NCBI RefSeq assembly: GCF_024296685.1
Contig: NZ_CP100763.1
Coordinates: forward strand, 3,162,001 to 3,226,000
Direction: 5' to 3'
Origin: Natrinema marinum
Lineage (GTDB): Archaea; Halobacteriota; Halobacteria; Halobacteriales; Natrialbaceae
Length of the DNA: 64,000 nucleotides
Shown: positions 7,723-16,724 of the stretch, piece by piece
Layout: every line of letters starts with the position of its first letter
Position numbering within the stretch: the first letter of the stretch is position 1
Notes under the pieces: model-generated
The model's database searches: none
What the model was told of the DNA's origin: nothing
Seen by the model: only the letters and a program-made list of their open reading frames with translations
Made by a program: the position numbers and the translations under genes

Positions 7723-9351
7723 TCAGACTCGCTCGCCGAACCGTCGGGTGACCCCCCGAATCGACTGCGTGACCGCGCCCGGATGGGGCAGGCCGAGCCG
7801 ATAGCGGACCCGATCCTGCCGTTTGAACGGCTCGAACACCGCCGGCTCCGCGAGCTCCCAGATCCGAGCTGTCGATCCGGAGACTCCGCGTCGCTCGAGG
7901 ACGGCGTTGGCCGCGCGCCGCCCCGCTTCGTTCGCCGACTCCATGGAGGCGAGATCGGCGTTCGTGCGAACGTAGTCACTGGCCACCGTCAGGTTCTCGA
8001 CGGCAACGTCCGCCGGCGGTCGGTTTCGCAGCGAGCCGACGGTGTTGATCAGCAGCGGCGAGCGGTTCTCGACGCCGCCTTCAGTTTCGACGATCGCCGG
8101 ATCGAGGAACCAGTCGACGAGGTGCTCGTCGCGCAGCCGCTGGTCGGGACCGTTCAGGTGGTTTTTCAGCTGTTCCCAGATCTCCGTCGCGATCTCTTCG
8201 GGCGTACACTCCCTCGCCGGCTTGCCGAAGACGATTCCGGGCGTGTCCCAGTCCGAGGCGATCACGGAGAGGACGCCCTCGACCTCGTCGGGCCCGTGTT
8301 CCTCGAGATCGTACCCCGTCCAGAACTGGCGCTGGGAGATCGAAGTCAGCGCCCAGGGCGCGTCGGCGTAGACCTGATGACCGCGGGTCAGGTCCACGTC
8401 GTCCGCGAGGTAGAGCTGGATGCCGTTCATCCAGGCCGTGTCGAGCCGCCCGATCCGCTCGAGTTCGGGCGCGTTCCGGGCCAATTCCGTTGGGATCAGC
8501 TCGGGGGCGACCTCGACCGGGACAGCGAGGACGTACTCGTCGGCTTCGATCGCCTCCCCGTCGGCCAGCGTCGCCCCCGTGACGCGGCGGCCGTCGTTCT
8601 CGAGCCGCCCGACGGCGGTGTTCGGCCGGAACTCGACGCCGAGCGACTCGAGGTGGGCCAGCCAGGGATCGATCCAGGCCTCGCTCGTCGGCGCGTTCAG
8701 CACCCGTTCGGTGGGCTGCGTCGGATCGAGCTGGCCGAACAGCAACTGGAGGTAGATCGACCCGATCGTCCGGGCGCTGCCGACCTGCGGCCGGAGCGCG
8801 ACGAGCGACTGGACGGCGAACGCGAGCCGGTCGCGAAACTCCGGCGAGCGGTTCTCGGCGTCGATGAACTCCCACCAGGAGACGTCGTCGAGCTCTTCCT
8901 CCCGGCGGGCCTCGCAGGTCGTCAGCAGGTAGAACAGCCGCTCGAGGAGGAAGCGCACGTCCCTGGCGGGCAGGTCCTCGGCGAAGGCGGGGCGCAGCGC
9001 CTCGAGCCAGCCGCGGGCCGAGTCGGGCGTGGTCGTTTCGGCGATCTGGCCCGGCCCCGTGGTGCTCGCGATGAGCGTCGCCTCGGTCTCGACGAGGTTG
9101 TCCGCGACGGTGCCGGGTCCGTCGGGAATCCGCTCCATCGTGTCGATGACGTGGCGGTAGAACGCCGGGAAAAAGCGAAAGCCGTGCTCGCCGTGGAGGG
9201 GTGCGGGCTCGTCGGAGATCGGCATCGACCGGGCCTTTCCACCGAAGCGGTCGTTCGCCTCGTAGACGGTCACGTCGACCCCGCGCTCGGCGAGTTCGTG
9301 CGCCGCGGTGAGGCCGCCGATCCCGCCACCGAGGACGGCTACGTCGGTCAT
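7723..9351 (-). CDS. FAD-dependent oxidoreductase, hydroxysqualene dehydroxylase/phytoene desaturase-like
   Basis: A 542-aa flavoprotein of the amine-oxidase superfamily. The N-terminal dinucleotide-binding motif is VAVLGGGIGGLTAAHELAER, followed by the E of VYEAND and the GGKARS loop; a second flavin-contacting stretch is ADEYVLAVPVEVAPELI. Near the C-terminus VENLTVASDYVRTN and MESANEAGRRAANAV match the FAD-closing motif. Related haloarchaeal proteins are usually annotated as hydroxysqualene dehydroxylase or phytoene-desaturase-like, consistent with isoprenoid metabolism, but the substrate is not evident. It stands alone, with about 90-120 nt gaps on each side. Confidence 0.8.
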   Translation of the reverse strand: MTDVAVLGGGIGGLTAAHELAERGVDVTVYEANDRFGGKARSMPISDEPAPLHGEHGFRFFPAFYRHVIDTMERIPDGPGTVADNLVETEATLIASTTGPGQIAETTTPDSARGWLEALRPAFAEDLPARDVRFLLERLFYLLTTCEARREEELDDVSWWEFIDAENRSPEFRDRLAFAVQSLVALRPQVGSARTIGSIYLQLLFGQLDPTQPTERVLNAPTSEAWIDPWLAHLESLGVEFRPNTAVGRLENDGRRVTGATLADGEAIEADEYVLAVPVEVAPELIPTELARNAPELERIGRLDTAWMNGIQLYLADDVDLTRGHQVYADAPWALTSISQRQFWTGYDLEEHGPDEVEGVLSVIASDWDTPGIVFGKPARECTPEEIATEIWEQLKNHLNGPDQRLRDEHLVDWFLDPAIVETEGGVENRSPLLINTVGSLRNRPPADVAVENLTVASDYVRTNADLASMESANEAGRRAANAVLERRGVSGSTARIWELAEPAVFEPFKRQDRVRYRLGLPHPGAVTQSIRGVTRRFGERV

Positions 9352-9477
9352 AGGCGTTCCAGGAGTTCCACGGGAATAACCCGCGTCCCTAACGATCCAA
9401 GGTCGGCCGCGGCCGGCACCGGGGCCGACCCCGCCGGCGGAGGGCCGGACCGCCCGTCGGTCGCAAACGGGTCGCTG

Positions 9478-10119
9478 TCAGTCCTCGAAATCGGCGGTGA
9501 GCCGATCGAGGACCGCGTCGGTCGTCACGACGTCGCCGTACTTCGCGTCGATGTCGAGGAGGTTCGCCCGGTGGGGCCCCTCCGCCCTGTCGCCCACGGC
9601 GTCGGCGGGGACGAGCGTGCGGTAGCCGTGCTGGAGGCCGTCGACCGCCGTCGCGCGGACGCAGCCGCTGGTGGTCACCCCGGCGATGACGAGCGTATCG
9701 ACGCGGTTCGTCGTGAGCTCCGACTGGAGGTCGGTACCGAAGAAGGCGCTGGCGTACTTCTTGAGCACGACGCGCTCGTCGCCGACCGGGGCGACCCGAT
9801 CGTCGACCGCGACGCGTTCGGTGCCGAGTCGGAGTTCCTCGAGCGCGGGCACCTTCTCGACGAACATCCCCGCGTCGCCGTAAGAGTCCTCGAACGCGAC
9901 GGTGGTGAAATACCGGGGGAGGTCGTGCTCCCGGAACGCCTCGAGGAGGCGCGCAGTCTGCGCTACCACGTCGTCGACGTCCGACCCGAGGTTCGACTCG
10001 GGATCGGTGAAGGCGTTTATGAGGTCGATGACGAGCAGCGCGGGCCGCTCTCCCATGCCGACGCTCTCGCCGAACTCCCGTTCGTCGTAGCGGTCTTCGG
10101 TGGCTTCGATCCAGTCCAT
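9478..10119 (-). CDS. Isochorismatase-family amidase, probable N-carbamoylsarcosine amidase
   Basis: A 213-aa cysteine hydrolase with the family triad visible: D32 in ALLVIDLINAF, Lys in VVLKKYASAF and Cys in VTTSGCVRATAVDG. These enzymes cleave amides; N-carbamoylsarcosine amidase, nicotinamidase and isochorismatase share the fold. It lies 22 nt downstream of the hydantoinase B gene, which favours removal of the carbamoyl group from the product of hydantoin ring opening (for example N-carbamoylsarcosine to sarcosine, CO2 and ammonia). The fold is firm; the substrate is inferred from context. Confidence 0.8.
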   Translation of the reverse strand: MDWIEATEDRYDEREFGESVGMGERPALLVIDLINAFTDPESNLGSDVDDVVAQTARLLEAFREHDLPRYFTTVAFEDSYGDAGMFVEKVPALEELRLGTERVAVDDRVAPVGDERVVLKKYASAFFGTDLQSELTTNRVDTLVIAGVTTSGCVRATAVDGLQHGYRTLVPADAVGDRAEGPHRANLLDIDAKYGDVVTTDAVLDRLTADFED

Positions 10120-10141
10120 GGTTCGGTGTCGTTGGTCGGGT

Positions 10142-12007
10142 TCAGCGGTGGCGGTCGTCGAACTCGCGGCGCTCGGCGGCGATCCGGTCGGCGAGTTCGT
10201 CGTCGTCGGGCAGCGGTCCGTAGTCGAACTCCTCGAGATCGTCGCGCTGCTTGCGACTCTCCTCGCGGGTCTCCTCGGTCGCGGCGCGGTCGACGGTCCC
10301 GTCGTCGACCACGACGCCGTACTCCTCTCGGGCAGCCTCGGGCGAGACGAGCCCCTGTCGGACCTCCTCGGCGACGACTTCGGGGTCTCGCTCTAAGGGA
10401 TCGCCCAGGCCGCCGCCGCCGGCGGTCCGGAAGACGAGTTTGTCGCCGGCGGAGACGGGGACGTTCTCGACCTTCGAGGGGAGTTCCTCCTCGGTTCCGT
10501 CGGTCCGGACGAGGCGCTTCTCGCTGGTCTTCGCGTGTTTCCCGCCGTCGACGCCCCACGGATAGGTGTGGGCGCGGTCGTCCTGGAACGTGATCGCGCC
10601 GTCCTCCTCGAAGGTGTAGACCTTCGTGATGCCGTGGCCCCCGCGGAACTCGCCCGCGCCGCCGGTGTCGGCCCGCGTGCTGTACTCGTCGATGGTCAGC
10701 GGGTAGTAGGCCTCCTGGTACTCGGCGGGGACGGTCCGGAACAGCGGCCACCAGGAGTGGCCGTCGAGCCCGTCGCCGCCCGGACGCGCGGGGATGCCGC
10801 CGTAGAGGATCTCGAGCATCTGGAAGTCGTTACCCTCGGAGTCGGTGCCCGCGTAGACGAGGTTCGGCGAGGTGCCGTAGCTCCCCGCGACCGAGAAGCC
10901 GTCGATGAGCTTCGAGAAGGTCGCCTGCAGGACGTCGAACTGGCGGGCCATCAGCGGCAGGCGGTTGCCGAGCGCGGCCGGGAACTCCGGCTGGACGACG
11001 CTCCCCTCGGGCAGATTGACCTCGAAGAGATCGTAGTAGCCGTCGTTGAACGTCAGCAACGGGTCGAAGGCCATGATGAGGAAGACCCCGGTGAACATCT
11101 TGAACATCTTCTCGTTCAGGAGGAAGTTCACCGTGCCGGGGACCTGGGCGTCGGTCCCCTCCCAGTCGAGGTAGACGGTGTCGCCCTCGCGGTAGATCTC
11201 GAGGTGGAGCTTGATCGGCCCGTTGCCCATGCCGTCGTCGTCGACGTAGTCCTCGAACGTGTAGCGCTCGCCCTCGGGCACGAACTCGCGGATGAGGTTG
11301 ATCATCCCGTCGCGGGTCCGGTCGAGGATGGCGTCGCAGCCCTCGAGGTAGGTCTCCTTCCCGAAGCGGTCACAGAGCTCGTGGACGCGGGTCTCGGCGG
11401 CGGCCGTCCCGGCCGCGAGCGCCTTGATGTCTGCCTCCGCGTGCTCGGGGAGGCGGGTGTTGTGCGCGAACGTCTCGAGCAGTTCGCCGTCGAACGTCCC
11501 CTCCTTGTAGAGCTTGACCGGCGGGAGGCGCATTCCCTCCTCGAAGACGGTGGTCGCCTGCACGGGCATGCTGCCGGGCGTCTTCCCGCCGACGTCCATC
11601 AGGTTCCCCCACTGGCTGGAGAACCCGACGAGGTCGTCGTCGTAGAAGATGGGCCTGAGGAGCAGCATGTCCGGGGTGTGCGAGACCGCCCCGGCGCACA
11701 TGTAGGGGTCGTTGGTGGCGACGACGTCGCCGTCGTTCAGGTCGTCCCAGTCGAACGGCGCGTTCTCGATGATCGTATCGATGGCGCTGCCGAACTGTCC
11801 CATGATCATCCGACCCTTCGGGTCGGCGATCAGGGGGAACTGGTCCGACTGCTCCCGGATGACGGGGCTGATGGCCGTCGTCTCAACGACGCGGTCCATC
11901 TCGTGGCGCGTGTTCGAGAGCGTGCTCTCGATGATGTCGAGGGTCGTCGCGTCGATGTCGTGGTCCCCGACGAAGTCGGGCGTGGCGTCCGCTGCGTGCT
12001 GGCTCAT
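10142..12007 (-). CDS. hyuB: Hydantoinase/oxoprolinase subunit B
   Basis: The 621-aa protein is the HyuB-type subunit of an ATP-dependent hydantoinase/acetone-carboxylase-like complex. Typical segments are AADATPDFVGDHDIDATTLD at the start, VVATNDPYMCAGAVSHTPDM, LVGFSSQWGNLMDVGGKTPG, MPVQATTVFEEGMRLPPVKL and the glycine-rich GGAGEFRGGHGITKVYTFEE and DKLVFRTAGGGGLGDPLERD near the C-terminus. Its ATG overlaps the stop of the upstream A subunit by 4 nt, and the amidase follows. The complex likely opens a five-membered cyclic imide or lactam using ATP; the exact substrate is unproven. Confidence 0.9.
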   Translation of the reverse strand: MSQHAADATPDFVGDHDIDATTLDIIESTLSNTRHEMDRVVETTAISPVIREQSDQFPLIADPKGRMIMGQFGSAIDTIIENAPFDWDDLNDGDVVATNDPYMCAGAVSHTPDMLLLRPIFYDDDLVGFSSQWGNLMDVGGKTPGSMPVQATTVFEEGMRLPPVKLYKEGTFDGELLETFAHNTRLPEHAEADIKALAAGTAAAETRVHELCDRFGKETYLEGCDAILDRTRDGMINLIREFVPEGERYTFEDYVDDDGMGNGPIKLHLEIYREGDTVYLDWEGTDAQVPGTVNFLLNEKMFKMFTGVFLIMAFDPLLTFNDGYYDLFEVNLPEGSVVQPEFPAALGNRLPLMARQFDVLQATFSKLIDGFSVAGSYGTSPNLVYAGTDSEGNDFQMLEILYGGIPARPGGDGLDGHSWWPLFRTVPAEYQEAYYPLTIDEYSTRADTGGAGEFRGGHGITKVYTFEEDGAITFQDDRAHTYPWGVDGGKHAKTSEKRLVRTDGTEEELPSKVENVPVSAGDKLVFRTAGGGGLGDPLERDPEVVAEEVRQGLVSPEAAREEYGVVVDDGTVDRAATEETREESRKQRDDLEEFDYGPLPDDDELADRIAAERREFDDRHR

Positions 12008-14067
12008 TTCGAATCACTCCGGTTGATCTCGAGGTTCGCGTAGCGATCGACCGTCGCCGCGTGATCGGGCTGGACGACGACGGTCGAGTCGTCATCGGTC
12101 ACGATCGCCGGTCCGTCGATCACGTGGCCGGGCCGCATCCGCTCGCGGTCGTAGATCGGCGTCTCGTGGTACGCGTCGTCGAAGAAGACGTCCTGCGAGC
12201 CGACGCGGGCGTCGCCTGCGTCCTCGTCGCCGAGGTCGCTCTCCTCTAACGTGACGCCCTGCATCGTCCCCTTCCCGATGACGCGGAGATTTGCGATCTC
12301 GAGGGGTGCATCGAGCGAGAAGCCAAAGCGCTGGTCGTGTCGCGCCTCGAAGTCGTCTTTGATCTCCGCGACGCCTTCGTCGGTCCGGAGGTTCGAGACG
12401 TCGATCGGGATCGACATCTGCACGTCCTGGCGGTAGTACCGGCAGTCGGCGTAGTACTCGAAGGCGTGGTTTGCCTCGCCGACGCCTTCCGACTCGAGCC
12501 AGTCGGTCGCCTCGCGTTGCAGCCCCTGATACGCGTCGTACACCTCCTCGCCGTCGACGTCTCGGTCCGTCTTCAGGTAGGTCTCGGAGAACTCGTTTTG
12601 AACGTCGCTGGTCAGGAAGCCGAACGCGCTCATGACGCCCGGCCCCGGCGGGACGATCAGCGGATACGCGTCCATGACGTCGGCCAGCGCGTTGGCGTGC
12701 ATCGGTCCCGCACCGCCGAAGGCGACGAGCCCGAAGTCCCGCGGGTCGTAGCCGCGCTCGACGGAGACGACGCGGAGCGCGCCGTGCATGTTCTCGTTGA
12801 CGATGTCGAGGATCGCCTGCGCGGCTTCCTCGACGGAGCTGTCGCGCTCCTCGGCGATGGTCTCGATCGCGTCCCGGGCGGCGTCCCGGTCGAGTTCCAT
12901 CCGCCCGCCGAGGCGGACGTTCGAGGGGATGCGCCCGAGGACGACGTTCGCGTCGGTCACGGTCGGCTCCTCGCCGCCCTGTCCGTAACAGGCCGGCCCC
13001 GGGTCCGCGCCGGCGCTCTCGGGACCCACCTGCAGCGAGCCGGACAGTTGGACCCGCGCGATGGAGCCCCCGCCCGCACCGACCGTGTTCACGTCCACGG
13101 CTCGAGACTTGAACTCCCGGTAGCCGACCTTCGTCTGTCTGGTCGTCTCCGGTCTGCTGTCCTCGACCAGCGAGACGTCCGTCGAGGTGCCGCCCATGTC
13201 CAGCGTGAGCACGTCGGGGACGCCCTTCTTCTCGGCGATGGTCGCCGCGCCGACGACGCCGCCCGACGGCCCCGACAGGGCGAGTTCGACCGGTCGGTGC
13301 TTCGCGGCCTCGGAGCTCATCAGCCCGCCGTCGGAGCGGACGACGTTCATCGTCGCCGTCGAGCCCGCGTCCTCGAGCGAGGCGTCCAGATCCTCCAGGT
13401 ACTCGATGACCTGAGGCCGCGCGTAGTCGTTGATGACCGTCGTGAGCGTCCGCTCGTACTCGCCGTACTCCGGGACGATCTCCGACGAGATCGACACCGG
13501 GAGATCCGGGTACTCGTCGCGGACGATCTCCCGAACCCGCTGCTCGTGGGCCGGGTTCAGATACGAGTTCAGCAGGGCGACCGTCAGCGACTCGACGCCG
13601 GAATCGGCGAGATCGCGGACCGCGTCTCGGACCTCGTCCTCGTCGATCGGCTCCGCCTCGGTCCCCTCCGGCGAGGCGATCCGCCCGCCGACGCTTCGCG
13701 TGTCGACGAGGTCGGCCAGCGGGTCCGGCTTCTCCATATCCATCCAGCCGTAGAGCGGGCCGGGCGTCCACGCCCGCGCCAGGTGGAGGACGTCTTCGTG
13801 TCCCTCGCTGGTGAGCAATCCGACGCGAGCGCCGGTCTCCTCGAGCAGCATGTTCGTAACGACCGTCGTGCCGTGGAACAACAGGTTCAGGTCGCCGACG
13901 GCGGTGTCGGCCTTGTCGACGGCCTCCCCGATCCCGGTGATGACGCCCTCGGAGGGATTCGACGGCGTCGAGAGCACCTTGTCTATCGTGAGCTCGTGGG
14001 TGTCCTCGTCGAAGACGATTACGTCGGTGAACGTCCCACCCACGTCCACTCCTAGGTTGTGTGCCAT
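12004..14067 (-). CDS. hyuA: Hydantoinase/oxoprolinase subunit A
   Basis: The 687-aa A subunit has the actin-like ATPase fold. The N-terminal phosphate motif is NLGVDVGGTFTDVIVFDEDT, the second nucleotide segment is VLTLDMGGTSTDVSLVED, and the C-terminal oxoprolinase region includes FGLVAFGGAGPMHANALAD and LIVPPGPGVMSAFGFLTSDV. With the B subunit it would hydrolyse N-methylhydantoin, 5-oxoproline or a similar ring at the cost of ATP. It is the first gene of a minus-strand operon (A, B, amidase), read divergently from the CoA-transferase gene. A TATATAAA box precedes it on the minus strand. Confidence 0.92.
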   Translation of the reverse strand: MAHNLGVDVGGTFTDVIVFDEDTHELTIDKVLSTPSNPSEGVITGIGEAVDKADTAVGDLNLLFHGTTVVTNMLLEETGARVGLLTSEGHEDVLHLARAWTPGPLYGWMDMEKPDPLADLVDTRSVGGRIASPEGTEAEPIDEDEVRDAVRDLADSGVESLTVALLNSYLNPAHEQRVREIVRDEYPDLPVSISSEIVPEYGEYERTLTTVINDYARPQVIEYLEDLDASLEDAGSTATMNVVRSDGGLMSSEAAKHRPVELALSGPSGGVVGAATIAEKKGVPDVLTLDMGGTSTDVSLVEDSRPETTRQTKVGYREFKSRAVDVNTVGAGGGSIARVQLSGSLQVGPESAGADPGPACYGQGGEEPTVTDANVVLGRIPSNVRLGGRMELDRDAARDAIETIAEERDSSVEEAAQAILDIVNENMHGALRVVSVERGYDPRDFGLVAFGGAGPMHANALADVMDAYPLIVPPGPGVMSAFGFLTSDVQNEFSETYLKTDRDVDGEEVYDAYQGLQREATDWLESEGVGEANHAFEYYADCRYYRQDVQMSIPIDVSNLRTDEGVAEIKDDFEARHDQRFGFSLDAPLEIANLRVIGKGTMQGVTLEESDLGDEDAGDARVGSQDVFFDDAYHETPIYDRERMRPGHVIDGPAIVTDDDSTVVVQPDHAATVDRYANLEINRSDSK

Positions 14068-14132
14068 GTGTTATCGTACAGGTACCAAGACCATAGCCGC
14101 TCGAGTAAGCGTTCTCCCAACGAGTGGTGGGG

Positions 14133-14142
14133 GTTTATATAG
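14133..14142 (-). promoter_or_regulatory. TATA box of the hydantoinase operon
   Basis: On the minus strand CTATATAAAC lies about 65 nt ahead of the hyuA ATG, predicting a start of transcription near 14105-14110 and a short leader. It forms a divergent pair with the box at 14253. Confidence 0.55.
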
Positions 14143-14252
14143 CGCCGCGGACCGCGGTCGGCGTCGAGAGCCGGTGTCCACGACATTCACGGTTTCCGGC
14201 GGTAAATCCCGTGTAGCCGTCTCGACTCGGTCCCGACCCGTTTTCCAAGCGA

Positions 14253-14263
14253 GTATATAAATA
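14253..14263 (+). promoter_or_regulatory. TATA box of the CoA-transferase operon
   Basis: GTATATAAATA is a strong archaeal TATA element about 55 nt ahead of the CoA-transferase ATG. A purine-rich stretch (GGGGGGAAG, 14296-14304) may act as the ribosome-binding site. The 120 nt between the two divergent TATA boxes include the palindrome GACCGCGGTC (14150-14159), a candidate site for shared control. Confidence 0.55.
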
Positions 14264-14316
14264 GCCTACACTGGGTGGACCAACTGTCTTTGGGCGGGGG
14301 GAAGTGGTAGAGGGAA

Positions 14317-15534
14317 ATGGCTGCACGAGAACGAACCGGCCCTCTCGACGGGCTCCGGGTTATCGACATGTCCGGCATGATAAGCGGCGCCTTCGCGACG
14401 ACGATGATGGGCGATTTCGGCGCGGACGTCGTGATGGTCGAGCACCCCCAGACGGGCGATCCGATCCGCGAGTGGCCACAGAAGACCGAGGACGGGGAAT
14501 CGCTGGCCTGGAAGTCGCTGGGTCGCAACAAGCGGTGTATCACGCTCGATCTCGGTTCGGAGCGGGGACGCGAGATCGCCCTTCTGTTGATCGAAGACGC
14601 CGATATCGTCTTCGAGAACTTCCGTCCGGGAACGATGGAACGGTGGGGGCTCGGCCCCGACAACGTCCACGCGGTCAACGAGGCGGCGATCATGGTCCGG
14701 CTCTCGGGCTACGGCCAGACGGGGCCCAAATCCCAGAAACCCGGCTTCGGGACCATCGCGGAGGGGATCTCCGGCTGGGCGCACGCGAACGGCTTCCCGG
14801 ACAGCGAGCCGCTGCTCCCGCCGATCAGCCTCGCGGATCTGACGGCGGCCCAGTTCGCGATGCAGGCCGCCATGATGGCGATTTTCGAACGCGACGTGGG
14901 CCGCGGCGGGAGCGGCGAGGGACAGGTGATCGACGTCTCGCTGATCGAACCGCTCTGGCGACTCTTCTTCGGCGAGGTCGAGGCCTACGACCGAATGGGC
15001 CACGTCCGCGAACGGACGGGCAACCAGCACCCGAGTACGGCCCCGCGGAACATCTACGAGACCGCCGACGGCTACATGACGATGTCCGCCTCGAACCAGA
15101 AGATCTTCGAGCGGGTCGCCGAAGCCATCGACAAACCCGAGCTGATCGAGGACCCCCGCTTCGAGGACAACGAGGCCCGCGTCGAGAACAACGAGCCGCT
15201 CAACGCGGCGATCGAGGAGTGGACGCGCCAGCGGACGACCGAGGAGGCGACCGAGGTTTTAGAGGCCCACGACGCCATCGTCGGCCCCGTCTACGATATG
15301 GCCGACATCTTCGCCGACGAGCAGTTTCGGGCTCGAGACAGCATCGTCGAGGTCGAGGACCCGGACGTGGGATCTATCAAGACCTTCGCTCCCATCCCGA
15401 AGTTCTCCCGGACACCCGGCGAGGTGGAGTTTCTCGGCCCGGGACACGGCGAGCACAACGAGGACGTCTATCGGGGCGAACTCGGGATGACCGACGAGGA
15501 GTACGCCGAACTGGAAGCGGAGGGGATCATCTAG
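14317..15534 (+). CDS. CaiB/BaiF family CoA-transferase
   Basis: A 405-aa class III CoA-transferase, which moves CoA between carboxylic acids via an aspartyl-CoA thioester. Family segments are PLDGLRVIDMSGMISGAFAT at the start, GDFGADVVMVEHPQTGDPIR, LGRNKRCITLDLGSERGRE, FENFRPGTMERWGLGPD and VRLSGYGQTGP. The likely catalytic Asp lies in PPISLADLTAAQFAMQ. The next gene, a DRE-TIM carboxyltransferase-family enzyme, starts at the base after the stop codon, so the two probably act in sequence: activation of an acid to its CoA ester, then cleavage or condensation. The acid is not known. Confidence 0.88.
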   Translation: MAARERTGPLDGLRVIDMSGMISGAFATTMMGDFGADVVMVEHPQTGDPIREWPQKTEDGESLAWKSLGRNKRCITLDLGSERGREIALLLIEDADIVFENFRPGTMERWGLGPDNVHAVNEAAIMVRLSGYGQTGPKSQKPGFGTIAEGISGWAHANGFPDSEPLLPPISLADLTAAQFAMQAAMMAIFERDVGRGGSGEGQVIDVSLIEPLWRLFFGEVEAYDRMGHVRERTGNQHPSTAPRNIYETADGYMTMSASNQKIFERVAEAIDKPELIEDPRFEDNEARVENNEPLNAAIEEWTRQRTTEEATEVLEAHDAIVGPVYDMADIFADEQFRARDSIVEVEDPDVGSIKTFAPIPKFSRTPGEVEFLGPGHGEHNEDVYRGELGMTDEEYAELEAEGII

Positions 15535-16626
15535 ATGCAACTGACCGACGTGACCCTCCGGGAGGGCGACCAGATGCCCGGCCGCGAGTACACCGCCGAT
15601 CAGAAGATCGAGTGCGCCCGCGCGCTCGACGACCTCGGCGTTCCGTTCGTCCAGCCCGCGTTTCCCGCGACGGGCGAGAAAGATCGGACCGTCGTCGCGG
15701 AACTGAGCGGCACGACCGACGCGGAGATCGTCGCCCTCGCCCGCGCCCTCGAGCGCGACATCGACGCCGCGGTCGACGCGGGGGCCGACGTGGTCGAGAC
15801 GTTCGTCTCGGTCTCGGACAGGCACCTCGAGCACCTCCTCGACGCGTCCCGCGAGGAGATGCTGACGATGCTGACCGAGGCGGTCGACTACATCGAGGAT
15901 CGCGGTGTCACGCCCCACGTCACGCTCGCGGACGCCTTCCGCACGGACCACGAGGATCTGGTCGAGGTCTTCGAGGCGGTCCCGACGGTTCCGTTCGTCA
16001 CCCTCGCCGACTCCGTCGGCGCGCGGACCCCGGCGACCGTCGGCTCGGCGCTCGATCGGCTCGACGAGGACGTGGACTTCTCCCGCGTCGGCGTCCACTT
16101 CCACGACGACATGGGCTGTGGAACGGCCAACGCGCTGGCGGCCTACCACGCCGGCGTCGCGAAGGCCGACGTCAGCGTCGCTTCCCTCGGCGAACGGGCG
16201 GGGAACAGCTCGCTCGAGGAAGTCGTCGTCGCCTGTGCCGTCGACCTCGGGGACGACCTCGGTATCGAGACGGCGGAACTCGTTCCCGTCTGCCGGGGCG
16301 TGCTCGAGACCCTCGGTGAGGAGTACGGCGGTCGGAAAGCGATCCTCGGCGAGGAAATCTCTGAACACGAGTCGGGGATCCACACCGCGGCGATGCTCAG
16401 CGACCCCGCGACGCTTGAGCCGTTCGATCCCGCGGAGTTCGGCGGTGAACGGCGGCTCGTGTTCGGAAAACCGACCGGGAACGACGGTGCGCGAAAACTC
16501 CTCGAACGAGCCGGCCTCGAGCCCGATGACGAGGCGGTGGCGTCGTTCAAGGCGACGCTGGCCGAGCGCGGTCCGCTCGATCTGGACGAGGCCGTCGCAC
16601 TCGCGAAGGGTGAGTACGAGGACTGA
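15535..16626 (+). CDS. DRE-TIM metallolyase (LeuA/HMGL-like carboxyltransferase family)
   Basis: A 363-aa TIM-barrel enzyme of the isopropylmalate synthase/HMG-CoA lyase superfamily. The N-terminal DVTLREGDQMPGREYTADQK carries the catalytic Arg and the metal-binding region; HFHDDMGCGTANALAAYHAG supplies the two metal His ligands; LGERAGNSSLEEVV is the conserved Gly/Asn loop. It resembles the LeuA/homocitrate synthase branch (condensation of a 2-oxoacid with acetyl-CoA) but, at 363 aa, lacks the C-terminal regulatory domain. Position directly after a CoA-transferase could instead indicate an acyl-CoA lyase role. The reaction is unresolved. Confidence 0.85.
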   Translation: MQLTDVTLREGDQMPGREYTADQKIECARALDDLGVPFVQPAFPATGEKDRTVVAELSGTTDAEIVALARALERDIDAAVDAGADVVETFVSVSDRHLEHLLDASREEMLTMLTEAVDYIEDRGVTPHVTLADAFRTDHEDLVEVFEAVPTVPFVTLADSVGARTPATVGSALDRLDEDVDFSRVGVHFHDDMGCGTANALAAYHAGVAKADVSVASLGERAGNSSLEEVVVACAVDLGDDLGIETAELVPVCRGVLETLGEEYGGRKAILGEEISEHESGIHTAAMLSDPATLEPFDPAEFGGERRLVFGKPTGNDGARKLLERAGLEPDDEAVASFKATLAERGPLDLDEAVALAKGEYED

Positions 16627-16663
16627 TCGACGCGCGGTCCTCGCTCGAGCCAACGCTGGTCGG

Positions 16664-16672
16664 GTATACTTA
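16664..16672 (+). promoter_or_regulatory. TATA box of the Bat-type regulator gene
   Basis: GTATACTTA lies about 55-60 nt ahead of the chosen ATG at 16725. It makes the earlier in-frame ATG at 16683 unlikely, since that would fall upstream of the predicted transcription start. Confidence 0.4.
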
Positions 16673-16724
16673 CGCAAACGTTATGCCGTGGGATGGAGTA
16701 ACATATGGAAGACGACCGGCGAAG

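Noticed and set aside
7603-10593. A 996-codon plus-strand open frame antisense to the TPR, oxidoreductase and amidase genes
   Set aside because: It is a high-GC antisense shadow, rich in Arg/Asp/Gly without domains; the minus-strand genes carry clear family motifs.
15259-16677. Long minus-strand frame opposite the CoA-transferase and DRE-TIM genes
   Set aside because: No domain visible; the plus-strand products have convincing catalytic motifs.
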